Shown here: piece by piece, positions 48,003 to 56,393 of the stretch
Position numbering within the stretch: the stretch's first letter is position 1
How the letters are laid out: every line of letters begins with the position of its first letter
Assembly: GCF_001690685.1 (NCBI RefSeq)
Contig: NZ_LZGL01000020.1
Location: forward strand, 62,001-126,000
DNA: 64,000 bases
Direction of reading: 5' to 3'
Origin: Gilliamella sp. wkB112
GTDB taxonomy: Bacteria > Pseudomonadota > Gammaproteobacteria > Enterobacterales > Orbaceae
Position numbers and translations under genes: made by a program
Notes under the pieces: model-generated
Databases searched by the model: none
What the model was told of the DNA's origin: nothing
The model's input: the letters and a program-made list of their open reading frames with translations, nothing else

Positions 48003-49544
48003 CTATTGTTGTTTCATAGTAATTGGGAACGAAATCCCGTTATTATAAATTCCCTGACAATTAGCTTGATTATTTTTGCCAGATGTACACTGAATTTTTG
48101 GTAATTGATATTTAGTATTATCACTACAGATAGCTTCGGTATTACTAGCAATATTTAAATTGGCATTTTGAATACCGCTACTAACTTTACCAACACATTT
48201 AACACCGTCACTGCGTGTTACTGTGACTTCACCATTCCCTTGATTAAAATTATAAGATAACTGTAATGGTTTGCCAGTTGCCTTATCTTGAATACCACCA
48301 CCTACAGACCATTGACCATTCAGAAATTTTGTTGAGCCTTGTTGCATTGCATCTTTAGGTAAAGTTAACTTATTAGGATCAACATTGGCATTGGCATTAT
48401 TATCTTTATTTGCTGGTATCGAAGTCTGATCTTTGTTGTCAGTACCAGTTTGCGGTTCTGGTGGATTATCTTTGTTATTCAAATCAGCCGGATTTGGTTG
48501 TTGATTTTGACTGTCTGGATTATTAGAGTCAGGATTATTAACTTGACCATCGTTATTTGGTTGAGCGCCTAAATTTTGGTTATTATCACTACCATTTTTA
48601 TCTGCATTAGCTGCATTATCAACATTGGCATCTTTTTCATTAACATTCGTTGCTACACCATTAGGATCAATCGCGGTAGTACCATTGGTTGTAGTCCCAT
48701 TAACAACACCAACGTTTCTATCAATAATAACGTCTCTAACTTGTGGATCTTTTTCTTTTTGTTGTTCAGTTACTGCCGCAGGTAAGCTGGTATTATCATT
48801 ATTTAATGACAGATTGGGATTAAGTGAAACTTGTGGTTTTAGAAAACAACCTCGGAGCCAAAATATTGCCAACAATAGTAACAACAAAGGTAATAAACCT
48901 AGTAACCATACCCACCAACGTCGCCACCAAGGTTTTTTATCTATAACGGGTCCCTCACTCGCAGGAATAACAGGCGGTACGGTTGCTAGTTGTTTTTTTA
49001 CTGGCTCTAAGCAATAAAATGGCGAACTGGCTTGTGGAGTTTGTGAATTAATAAATCCCCAAAAGGTAATCACTGGTTTGCCATCAACAATATAAACAAA
49101 CTGATTACTTGGGAAACGTATTGCCATCAAATTAGGTTCAAGACTATTAGCATCATGCTTAGGATCATAAATCAAACGACTAAAAAGTAATTGATCCCCT
49201 TCCAAATTAGGGTTACTGGCTAACTTCTCACCTAAATTCACAACCTGTTGTTCAAACTCTTTAAGCAAAATCAGGGCCGAGCGTTGTTCCTCTTCACTAG
49301 CGGATGTCCACGGTATAATATCGTACTGCCCTTCGGGTTGACTTGCGTCAAAAGGAATATACCAATCAACAATATTTCCTTGATCATTGCGTTGGGGAAT
49401 AGCTAGAAAATCTGCATATTGTTTACCTAATTTTACTCTAAACATTTCCCTGATTTGAGTAGCGACTAAATAAGCCGCTTTACCATCATGGCCGAGTATT
49501 TTAAAATCCTTAATATCACCACTTCTTAGTAATGTATTTGCCAT
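48003..49544 (-). CDS. srfA: SrfA family membrane protein
   Basis: 513 residues. N-terminal cytosolic domain (MANTLLRSGDIKDFKILG ... FVYIVDGKPVITFWGF, about 1-175), Trp-rich juxtamembrane stretch KKPWWRRWWVWLL, TM helix at about 213-233, a long N/D/P-rich disordered linker (about 245-400) and a small C-terminal domain with several cysteines (VKCVG, AICSD, IQCTSG, ANCQG). It is the first gene of the cluster and probably a membrane anchor. The same plan recurs in the two vWA proteins at the other end. Confidence 0.8.
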   Translation of the reverse strand: MANTLLRSGDIKDFKILGHDGKAAYLVATQIREMFRVKLGKQYADFLAIPQRNDQGNIVDWYIPFDASQPEGQYDIIPWTSASEEEQRSALILLKEFEQQVVNLGEKLASNPNLEGDQLLFSRLIYDPKHDANSLEPNLMAIRFPSNQFVYIVDGKPVITFWGFINSQTPQASSPFYCLEPVKKQLATVPPVIPASEGPVIDKKPWWRRWWVWLLGLLPLLLLLLAIFWLRGCFLKPQVSLNPNLSLNNDNTSLPAAVTEQQKEKDPQVRDVIIDRNVGVVNGTTTNGTTAIDPNGVATNVNEKDANVDNAANADKNGSDNNQNLGAQPNNDGQVNNPDSNNPDSQNQQPNPADLNNKDNPPEPQTGTDNKDQTSIPANKDNNANANVDPNKLTLPKDAMQQGSTKFLNGQWSVGGGIQDKATGKPLQLSYNFNQGNGEVTVTRSDGVKCVGKVSSGIQNANLNIASNTEAICSDNTKYQLPKIQCTSGKNNQANCQGIYNNGISFPITMKQQ

Positions 49545-49836
49545 ATATTCCTTGGTATAGTTTAAATAATCGAAATTATTCTAGCAGAAAAACTGACAGT
49601 TGTAATTGCTAGAGAAAAGGATCTGATAACTTATTAAAATTCAAATCATTACAAAATGATAATATATGACATATAACTAATTATATTAATTGTTTTTACT
49701 GATATGGCCTTTATAAATTGAATTTGAAAGACATAGGTTATTTGTTTTCTTTAATATAAAAATACTATTAGCATGATGAATAATATATTTATAAAACGGA
49801 AAAGAGAGATTTTGTAATAATAAAATTATACACCCA
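49545..49836. other. Intergenic region upstream of srfA, no gene seen
   Basis: Nearly 300 bp of AT-rich DNA that should contain the promoter for the twelve-gene srf cluster. A TATAAT hexamer lies on the minus strand (49680-49685) without a good -35. No operator or ORF could be supported. Confidence 0.4.
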
Positions 49837-49869
49837 AGCTGTTTCTCATAAATTATGAAAAACAGCTTA
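49837..49869 (-). terminator. Hairpin after the MFS gene
   Basis: AAGCTGTTT...AAACAGCTT, interrupted by one mismatch near the loop, 6 bp past the stop codon of the sugar porter. The T-rich stretch behind it on the minus strand starts only after about ten bases. Confidence 0.5.
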
Positions 49870-49875
49870 TTTTAT

Positions 49876-51288
49876 TTATGGTTGAGTAAACTGAATTTCA
49901 ATTTCTTCTAAAGTTTTTCCTCGTGTTTCAGGTAAATACCGTACAATTAATAGAATCATTACGATATTAACACAGCCAAACAACGCAAAGGTAATACTAC
50001 TTCCTACCCAACCTAATAATATTGGGAAAAAGAGTGCAACAAAGAAGTTTACAACCCAATGCAATAATACTGTCCATCCCATTCCCAATCCACGCATACT
50101 GAGTGGAAATATTTCAGATAACATAAGCCAAAACACAGGACCAAGACAACCTTGCATAAAGAGCAAAAAAACAAGCATAAATAACAATACAACATAACTG
50201 GCATATTCGAAACTAGCGACAATAACATTTTCACCATTAATGATTTCTGTATGGAAAAAAGCATTAAATGAAAAAGCAATTGCAAATAATGAGATTGTAC
50301 ATCCAATCTGACCTGTCAAAAACATCCGACGACGATTGATTTTGGCAATAATTGATAGGCCAATGATAGTTGCACAAACAGAAACAAGTCCATTACCAAT
50401 TGTAGCAACCAGTGCGGCTTCTGTACCAAGTCCTGTTGTTTTTAGTACCGTTGGTGCATAGTACATAATAGCGTTAACGCCAGTAATTTGCGAAGCCACA
50501 ATAATTAACGTACCAATCCATAATAAATTTTTAGCCCATTTTTGTTGTAAAATTTCACGAAGATTACTTTTATTTGTTGTGTCTAATTTTGCAATAAGAC
50601 AAATATCTTTATATTCATCTTCAACATTATCAATTGCCTTATCTCGGAATTTATCAAGCATCGCTCTTGCTTCATTAAGGCGTCCTTTTTTAGCAAGCCA
50701 TCTTGGCGACTCCGGCCCTAACATCATACCTATCCATAATAAAACCGCTGGGATTGCTGGAATAGCAAGCATCCATCGCCAATTGTGGGAAGCTTCAGGA
50801 AAAGCCACTGCAATTCCTGCATTGACCGAATAAGCCATTAATTGTCCTGTTACAATCATGACTTCATTCACTGATGTAAGTGTTTCCCTAAAACGTGCTG
50901 GAGTTATTTCACCGATATAAACAGGTACAACAACAGATGCACCTCCAACTGCAATACCTAACAAAATTCGAAACATTATCATGCTAGATAAATCCCACGC
51001 AATTGATGTTCCTATTGCTCCAAAAATAAATAAAATTGAAACTAATCTAATTAATGTTCGTCGCCCTTTTGCATCAGAAAACCAACCACCCAGTAAAGAA
51101 CCGATACAAGCACCAATCAGTAGTGATGAGGTTACCCAGCCTTCAGTAACAGGGGTTAAATGTAGATCTTCTCCCATAAAAAGTAATGCACCTGAAATAA
51201 CACCAGTATCATATCCAAAACAAAGTCCACCAATTGCAGCAATTAATGGCATATATTTAATTCGTCTATTTATCGATTTTTCGTTCAT
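49876..51288 (-). CDS. MFS sugar/polyol porter (IolT/GalP/XylE-like)
   Basis: 470 residues, 12 predicted helices. Sugar-porter signatures: GYDTGVISGALLF in helix 1, GGWFSDAKGRRT in loop 2-3, PESPRWLAKKGR before the central loop and PETRGKTLEEIE at the end. Proton symporter of the inner membrane. Beside an inositol-dehydrogenase-like gene myo-inositol or a related polyol is a fair guess. It is the last gene of the unit led by the -24/-12 promoter at 53054. Confidence 0.85.
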   Translation of the reverse strand: MNEKSINRRIKYMPLIAAIGGLCFGYDTGVISGALLFMGEDLHLTPVTEGWVTSSLLIGACIGSLLGGWFSDAKGRRTLIRLVSILFIFGAIGTSIAWDLSSMIMFRILLGIAVGGASVVVPVYIGEITPARFRETLTSVNEVMIVTGQLMAYSVNAGIAVAFPEASHNWRWMLAIPAIPAVLLWIGMMLGPESPRWLAKKGRLNEARAMLDKFRDKAIDNVEDEYKDICLIAKLDTTNKSNLREILQQKWAKNLLWIGTLIIVASQITGVNAIMYYAPTVLKTTGLGTEAALVATIGNGLVSVCATIIGLSIIAKINRRRMFLTGQIGCTISLFAIAFSFNAFFHTEIINGENVIVASFEYASYVVLLFMLVFLLFMQGCLGPVFWLMLSEIFPLSMRGLGMGWTVLLHWVVNFFVALFFPILLGWVGSSITFALFGCVNIVMILLIVRYLPETRGKTLEEIEIQFTQP

Positions 51289-51371
51289 AATGTGTAATCC
51301 TTTATTTTTTAGGCAAAAAAATCCTTAGTTAGCATTAAATAATGCTAATTATTAACAATGTTTTTATTTTT

Positions 51372-51797
51372 TTAGCCTTTTAAAATTTTTAGAAAATCGT
51401 CTTTATTGCTTACGGATGATAATGCTCTTGTCACCAACTCATTGGACAATAACGAGGCGATATCTTTAAGAATGGTTAGATGTTCTTGCTCTTGTGCTGC
51501 AACAGCAATAACTAAAAACGCAATATGAAATTTATCCCACCTAATACCGTGTGGAAATTGAAAAATATGTACACCACTATGTTGTACAATATTTCTTTGG
51601 TGATCTGAAATATGAGGTAAGGCGATACCATTACCTAAATATGTTGAAATTTGCTTTTCTCTTGCCTCCAATTGTTCTAGACATTTCGATGAAGTAAAGC
51701 CCTTAGTTTGAAATACTTGACAAACTCTGGAAAGCACCTCTGATTTACTTTGTTCTTGGCATCCTAAAGTGATGTCGTTAGTGGTAAGTTCTAACAT
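51372..51797 (-). CDS. PTS EIIA domain protein (mannitol/fructose type)
   Basis: About 141 residues from the ATG at 51797, preferred to the one at 51815 because AGGGGA lies just upstream. The active-site histidine is H62 in GNGIALPHI. It is a stand-alone EIIA: no EIIB or EIIC is nearby and the linked transporter is an MFS porter. It could receive phosphate from HPr and regulate the porter or serve a PTS permease elsewhere; PtsN-like regulation is also possible. Confidence 0.82.
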   Translation of the reverse strand: MLELTTNDITLGCQEQSKSEVLSRVCQVFQTKGFTSSKCLEQLEAREKQISTYLGNGIALPHISDHQRNIVQHSGVHIFQFPHGIRWDKFHIAFLVIAVAAQEQEHLTILKDIASLLSNELVTRALSSVSNKDDFLKILKG

Positions 51798-51827
51798 ACA
51801 TAGTCCCCTTTTCAATTATGAATATAT

Positions 51828-51904
51828 CTCTCATATCGTGTATCTCATCATTGATAGGTATACGAATGAGAGATTTTGAGCTGTAAGGGATTTCTCAACA
51901 GCTC
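51828..51904 (-). promoter_or_regulatory. Two inverted repeats between the dehydrogenase and EIIA genes
   Basis: CTCTCAT (51828-51834) pairs with ATGAGAG (51866-51872), with further imperfect pairing inside. GAGCTGT (51878-51884) pairs with ACAGCTC (51898-51904). Neither has a T tract on the coding strand. They may adjust expression or processing within the operon. Confidence 0.4.
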
Positions 51905-51971
51905 ACCTTTTTCTATCAACATTGTTGACTGAAATTTAATTCATATGATTCTTAAAATAGTTTCAATTTAT

Positions 51972-52982
51972 TCAGTACACAATCTCTGATAATTTGACGA
52001 CTCTTTTTTCTTTAAATGATTTTGTTGCAGCGGCAGCAATTAGTACTGAATACAAACCATCTACTCCAGTTGCTTTTGGTTCTGTTTTATTTTTAACTGC
52101 GTCACAAAAAGCTTCAATTTCAGCAATAAAAGCACCTCGATAACGGTCCCACATACCTTTGATAATCGTGTCAGTCACCGTTTCATGTTCCCCCCAAACT
52201 TGAGCTGTTGATGATGTATCATTACCATTAATTGCACAGCCTTTCGAACCGAACACTTCAACGCGCTGATCATAACCGTAAACAGCCTGGCGGCTGTTAT
52301 CAATCACAGCAATCGTCCCTGATTTAAATTTTAAGGTCACAACCGCGGTATCCACATCACCGGCTTCACCGATCGCCTTATCCACTAATACTGAGGCACT
52401 TGTGTAAACTTCTTCCACTTCATCATTCGCTAAAAATCTCGCCATATCAAAATCATGAATCATCATGTCATAGAAGATACCTCCTGAGACTTTGACATAA
52501 CTGATCGGTGGAGGTGAAGGATCTCGTGAGCTAATTTTAATAATATGAGGAGTACCAATTTTGCCTGCTTGTACAAGGTCATGCACAGATTTGTGGTTAT
52601 GATCAAAACGTCTGCAGAAACCTATTTGTAACGTAATCTTGTTTTTTTGAGCTGCATTTAATGCTGCTTTTATTTTATCGAGATCATAATCTATCGGTTT
52701 TTCACAAAAAATATTTTTCCCTGCATTTGCTGAGTCAATCAATAAAGAAGAGTGAGTATCGGTTGAAGAACAAATTAAAACAGTATCAATCTCTTTATCA
52801 TTTAGAATTACATTACAATCATTTGTAATAACGGGTACATTAATCTGTTTACAAAAATTTACTGATTCTTCACTCATAAAAGGATCAGCAATCGCTTTTA
52901 TGTGAATATCAGGGAAATAGCGAGTAATATTTTCTGCATGTACCTTTCCGATACGACCAATACCAAAAATTCCAACAATCAT
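51972..52982 (-). CDS. Gfo/Idh/MocA oxidoreductase, inositol 2-dehydrogenase-like
   Basis: 336 residues, the length of IolG. N-terminal Rossmann motif GIFGIGRIG, catalytic EKP (about 94-96) and a C-terminal domain with GGIFYDMMIHDFDMARF, carrying the conserved D and H of the inositol dehydrogenase active site. Oxidises a cyclitol or sugar with NAD. A TIM-barrel isomerase, porter and sigma-54 activator lie beside it. A sigma-54 promoter with upstream motif precedes it. Confidence 0.82.
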   Translation of the reverse strand: MIVGIFGIGRIGKVHAENITRYFPDIHIKAIADPFMSEESVNFCKQINVPVITNDCNVILNDKEIDTVLICSSTDTHSSLLIDSANAGKNIFCEKPIDYDLDKIKAALNAAQKNKITLQIGFCRRFDHNHKSVHDLVQAGKIGTPHIIKISSRDPSPPPISYVKVSGGIFYDMMIHDFDMARFLANDEVEEVYTSASVLVDKAIGEAGDVDTAVVTLKFKSGTIAVIDNSRQAVYGYDQRVEVFGSKGCAINGNDTSSTAQVWGEHETVTDTIIKGMWDRYRGAFIAEIEAFCDAVKNKTEPKATGVDGLYSVLIAAAATKSFKEKRVVKLSEIVY

Positions 52983-53053
52983 TTAAACCTCCAAAATTTT
53001 AATCACTGAAATAAATTTTGTAATCTTTATGTGTAAGTACTACTAATTGTTAT

Positions 53054-53069
53054 TGCAATGATTATGCCA
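53054..53069 (-). promoter_or_regulatory. Sigma-54 promoter for the dehydrogenase-EIIA-porter unit
   Basis: Minus strand TGGCAT-AATCA-TTGCA, with GG and GC separated by 10 bp as required for RpoN. It lies 72 bp before the dehydrogenase start. The rest of this 340-bp stretch holds the upstream motif, the neighbouring terminator and no gene. Confidence 0.8.
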
Positions 53070-53160
53070 ACCATCAAAATTATTTTTATATATTGATTTT
53101 TCTATTTATTTCTAATTTAATTAAAATTTATATGTGTAATTTTTCAACATGTATAAATTG

Positions 53161-53180
53161 ACATGTTTGTATACTGAACA
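53161..53180. promoter_or_regulatory. Putative activator site (UAS), copy 1
   Basis: ACATGTTTGTATACTGAACA differs from copy 2 at only 2 of 20 positions and lies about 92 bp upstream of the -24 element, an enhancer-like position. Confidence 0.7.
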
Positions 53181-53265
53181 ATAATTTATGCAAATAAATA
53201 CTTTGCCACTTCATATATTGAAATGTACTTTTATCTTTAAAATATTTTTACAATTAAAAAATAAA

Positions 53266-53288
53266 AAGATGCGCATTTGGCGCATCTT
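53266..53288 (-). terminator. Rho-independent terminator of the TIM-barrel gene
   Basis: Minus strand AAGATGCGC-CAAAT-GCGCATCTT followed by TTTATTTTTTAATT, 35 bp past the stop codon. It separates the two sigma-54 units. Confidence 0.88.
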
Positions 53289-53322
53289 TTAGTTTTAAGT
53301 AATTAATCTTTTTGCAGAAAAT

Positions 53323-54111
53323 TTAATAAGACATAATGGCTTTAACAGCTTTTGCAGTGGTGGTTTCAGGAAATAGTTCATAACCTATTATGCCCTTGTA
53401 CCCAATCTTTTCTAAATATTCAAATACAAATTTATAATTGATTTCACCAGTTCCTGGTTCATGTCGTCCAGGATTATCAGCCACATGAATATGTCCTATC
53501 TGATCGATAAATTCAGATAAATTTACACAGATATCCCCCTCATTAATTTGCATATGATAAATGTCATAAAGTACTTTTAATTTAGGACTATTAATCAATC
53601 TTGTCATTTCCGCTGCCATTTTGGTCGTTGCCAAGTAATTACCAACATGATCATGTTTAATATTCAATGGTTCTAAGTTCATCTGAATATTATTTTTTTC
53701 AGCCAACTCTGCACACGTTAATAACGTGTCAAACATTGCGCAGGTTTTTACTGTGGTAGATAAATTGATATAATCATCAATGACTATACCTTGATCACCC
53801 AGTCCATTTGAGTGAATAGTTATTGCCTTTGAGCCTAATTTTTTTGCCACTTCAATTGATGCAGACAAATAAGCCAAATAATCCTTTTTCTGTTCCGGAT
53901 CAATTAACGAAAGTTCTGCATCACCATTAAAACCACTAATTCCAATATTGACTTCTTGTACTATCTTTTTTATTTCATCGATATTTTTATCTGGCCATCC
54001 CCAAAATTCAATGTACTCAAAACCATCTTTTTTGGCAGCAACAATACGTTCAATAAAAGGTAATTCAGTATACATAGCGTCAATACATGCTGATTTAGCA
54101 AATTTCATCAC
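53323..54111 (-). CDS. TIM-barrel sugar isomerase/epimerase (Hyi/IolH-like)
   Basis: 262 residues, xylose-isomerase-like TIM barrel. Metal-site residues can be seen in MNLEPLNIKHDHVG, VLYDIYHMQINEGD, HIHVADNPGRHEPGTG and IGYELFPE, which is the pattern of hydroxypyruvate-isomerase-like enzymes. It forms its own transcription unit with a sigma-54 promoter in front and a strong terminator behind. Probably converts the oxidised product of the neighbouring dehydrogenase; the exact substrate is not assignable. Confidence 0.78.
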   Translation of the reverse strand: MMKFAKSACIDAMYTELPFIERIVAAKKDGFEYIEFWGWPDKNIDEIKKIVQEVNIGISGFNGDAELSLIDPEQKKDYLAYLSASIEVAKKLGSKAITIHSNGLGDQGIVIDDYINLSTTVKTCAMFDTLLTCAELAEKNNIQMNLEPLNIKHDHVGNYLATTKMAAEMTRLINSPKLKVLYDIYHMQINEGDICVNLSEFIDQIGHIHVADNPGRHEPGTGEINYKFVFEYLEKIGYKGIIGYELFPETTTAKAVKAIMSY

Positions 54112-54162
54112 TATTCTCCTTGTTTTATTTATTAAAAAAGAAATTGATACTATTGTTAGTAA

Positions 54163-54178
54163 AGCAATTATTGTGCCA
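54163..54178 (-). promoter_or_regulatory. Sigma-54 promoter for the TIM-barrel gene
   Basis: Minus strand TGGCAC-AATAA-TTGCT, an excellent -24/-12 match, 52 bp before the start codon. Confidence 0.85.
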
Positions 54179-54267
54179 ATTGAATAATATTGTTTATATT
54201 TTGAAGTTATTCATTTTTTTTTTGAACCTTGTCACGATTTGTATAAAAAAAAGACATGGCAAACTGA

Positions 54268-54287
54268 ACATGTCTATATACTGAACA
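54268..54287. promoter_or_regulatory. Putative activator site (UAS), copy 2
   Basis: ACATGTCTATATACTGAACA, 18 of 20 identical to copy 1 and 90 bp upstream of the -24 element. Here ACTGAACAT also occurs twice, at 54263 and 54281, 18 bp apart. It lies about 30 bp before the activator gene start, so it may also control that gene. Confidence 0.7.
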
Positions 54288-54317
54288 TTAATAATCGTGA
54301 CAAAGCGAGAATATTTG

Positions 54318-56300
54318 ATGACATTCGACAATGAAAAAATTGATGGTGAAGATTTAATTCAGATTAAACTGTTAGGTAATGAATATGATAAAAAGAAAAC
54401 ATTAAAAAATTTAGATGATGCTTGGGACCTGTTTCAACAAACAGGTGAAAAGTCCCCTCATCTAAGACAAAAAATTTATGATTCTTGGCTAAAATCCACC
54501 CAAAAAGGAATTAATCCATTTAAAGAAACTTATTACCAGATTATGCCGCTTGAACAAAGCAAAAAAATAATTAACGATAATCAAAGATTGATTCAAATCG
54601 CTTCAGTAATTATGCAAGGATTATTGAGTTATAATAGTCATGGACATATAAATTTAACTACATCTGATGGAGTTGTACTTTACATATGTGGTTTACCTAT
54701 TACACCAATTGGAAGTATTCTGACTGAAGATGTACAAGGAACTAATTGTACTGGACGGTGCATTAATGAAAAAAAACTGGTTTATGTGTTATCTGCAGAA
54801 ATTTATAATGTCGAATTACGCAAACGTAATATGGATTGTGCCGCTGCACCAATTAAAGATGTGAATAATAATATTATCGGAATTATTACACTCACAATGG
54901 GTGAAAATGAGCTATTTCATTATCACTCATTAGGGACTGTGCAAGCTGCGGCTAATGCAATCTCTCATCAAATACAATTGTACCAACTTCTAGAAAAAGA
55001 AAAGATGTTCATTGAAGCCCTCAATGAGGGTATTATTGTTATTGATCATAATCATAATATACATGCAATTAATAATTATGCTCGCCAATTATTTCAGTTA
55101 GAACAGCACATTGATACTTCATCACTTTCATTACAAGATATTGCGAATTTTTCAAAAGAAGATTTACTAATTTTTACTAACAATAATAAATATCAAGATT
55201 TAGAACTTACGATTACTTTAAAAAATAGGACATTATTACAATGTATGTTATCTGTGACACCTATACCATTTAATCAATTTATTTTATCCATCCGAGAAAA
55301 AAAACGTATCCATAAAATTACACAAAAAATTATGGGGGCACAAGCGCGATATAATTTTAATTCTATCATTGGTCATTCTTCTGCTATTCAATATGCTATC
55401 AATATTGCTAAATTGTGTAGCCAAAATAATTCAGTGGTACTAATTTTAGGTGAAAGTGGTACCGGAAAAGAATTATTTGCTCAAGCTATTCATAATGCAA
55501 GTAAACGAAAGGATGAACCGTTTATTGCTGTTAACTGTGGCGCACTACCTAGAGAACTAGTGCAGAGTGAATTATTTGGTTATGTTGAAGGTGCATTTAC
55601 AGGTGCTAAACGTGGAGGGGTACCGGGTAAATTTGAATTAGCTAACGGTGGTACAATATTTCTTGATGAAATTGGCGATATGCCTATTGAAGTCCAAACT
55701 AATTTATTGCGTGTTATTCAAGAAAATGAAATCACACGTATTGGTAGTGAACAGTCACAAAAAATTGACGTCAGAATTATTGCTGCGACCAATAAAAATT
55801 TACAACAATCAATTATTAGTGGTTCTTTTCGGCAAGATCTTTATTATCGACTAAATGTGATGTCAATTTATGTTCCGGCATTAAAGGATAGAATTAGTGA
55901 TATCCCAGAACTTATCCATAACTTTCAAACACGAATTTGTGCCTCATTACAAAAACCTCCTGTTAAATTTTCTGATGAGGTAATCCAGCTTTTTATGCAA
56001 TATCCTTGGCCTGGTAATGTTCGAGAACTTGAAAACATTATTGAGCGTTGTATCCATTTTTCACAAACTCAGCTGATAAACTTATCAGATATTCCTGCTG
56101 AAATTGCATTATTTAATTCAAAACCTCGAACTTCTCTGACAAATAACCGTTTAAAGCAAAACGAAGTTAAACAAATAATTGAATGTTTGCACGAAACTCA
56201 GGGTAATTTACGTCAATGCGCTTTATTACTAGGCTTATCTCGAGGAACGCTATACAATAAGCTGAATAAATATAATATTAATCCAGATGATTATCGATAA
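54318..56300 (+). CDS. Sigma-54-dependent activator (AcoR-like)
   Basis: About 660 residues from the ATG at 54318 (GAGAA upstream); a GTG at 54297 is possible but lacks a ribosome site. N-terminal GAF-like sensory domain, a PAS-like domain (about 230-330), AAA+ domain with Walker A GESGTGKE (378-385) and the sigma-54-contact loop GAFTGA (425-430), and a C-terminal Fis-type helix-turn-helix ([22 protein letters not shown]). Divergent from the isomerase gene. It very likely activates the two nearby -24/-12 promoters; the inducer is unknown. Confidence 0.9.
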   Translation: MTFDNEKIDGEDLIQIKLLGNEYDKKKTLKNLDDAWDLFQQTGEKSPHLRQKIYDSWLKSTQKGINPFKETYYQIMPLEQSKKIINDNQRLIQIASVIMQGLLSYNSHGHINLTTSDGVVLYICGLPITPIGSILTEDVQGTNCTGRCINEKKLVYVLSAEIYNVELRKRNMDCAAAPIKDVNNNIIGIITLTMGENELFHYHSLGTVQAAANAISHQIQLYQLLEKEKMFIEALNEGIIVIDHNHNIHAINNYARQLFQLEQHIDTSSLSLQDIANFSKEDLLIFTNNNKYQDLELTITLKNRTLLQCMLSVTPIPFNQFILSIREKKRIHKITQKIMGAQARYNFNSIIGHSSAIQYAINIAKLCSQNNSVVLILGESGTGKELFAQAIHNASKRKDEPFIAVNCGALPRELVQSELFGYVEGAFTGAKRGGVPGKFELANGGTIFLDEIGDMPIEVQTNLLRVIQENEITRIGSEQSQKIDVRIIAATNKNLQQSIISGSFRQDLYYRLNVMSIYVPALKDRISDIPELIHNFQTRICASLQKPPVKFSDEVIQLFMQYPWPGNVRELENIIERCIHFSQTQLINLSDIPAEIALFNSKPRTSLTNNRLKQNEVKQIIECLHETQGNLRQCALLLGLSRGTLYNKLNKYNINPDDYR

Positions 56301-56354
56301 CTACAAAGATAATATCTTATTACCATTTTTTAATTTATATTTATTTCCATACTC

Positions 56355-56385
56355 AAACGTATAGCACTCCTGAAACATCTTTACA
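56355..56385. repeat. 31-bp dispersed repeat, copy 2
   Basis: Matches 9787-9817 at 27 of 31 positions in the same orientation. It lies 9 bp beyond the 3' end of gss, just as copy 1 lies 14 bp beyond the arginase-fold gene. Confidence 0.6.
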
Positions 56386-56393
56386 CTTCACTA

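Noticed and set aside
48576-49017. Open frames antisense to srfA
   Set aside because: They are shadows of the Asn/Asp-rich linker and TM region of SrfA; no ribosome site or family match.
31263-49544. Type VI secretion cluster
   Set aside because: Only Tag/PpkA-like accessory functions are present. No sheath, tube, baseplate, TssJLM or ClpV gene was found in the window.
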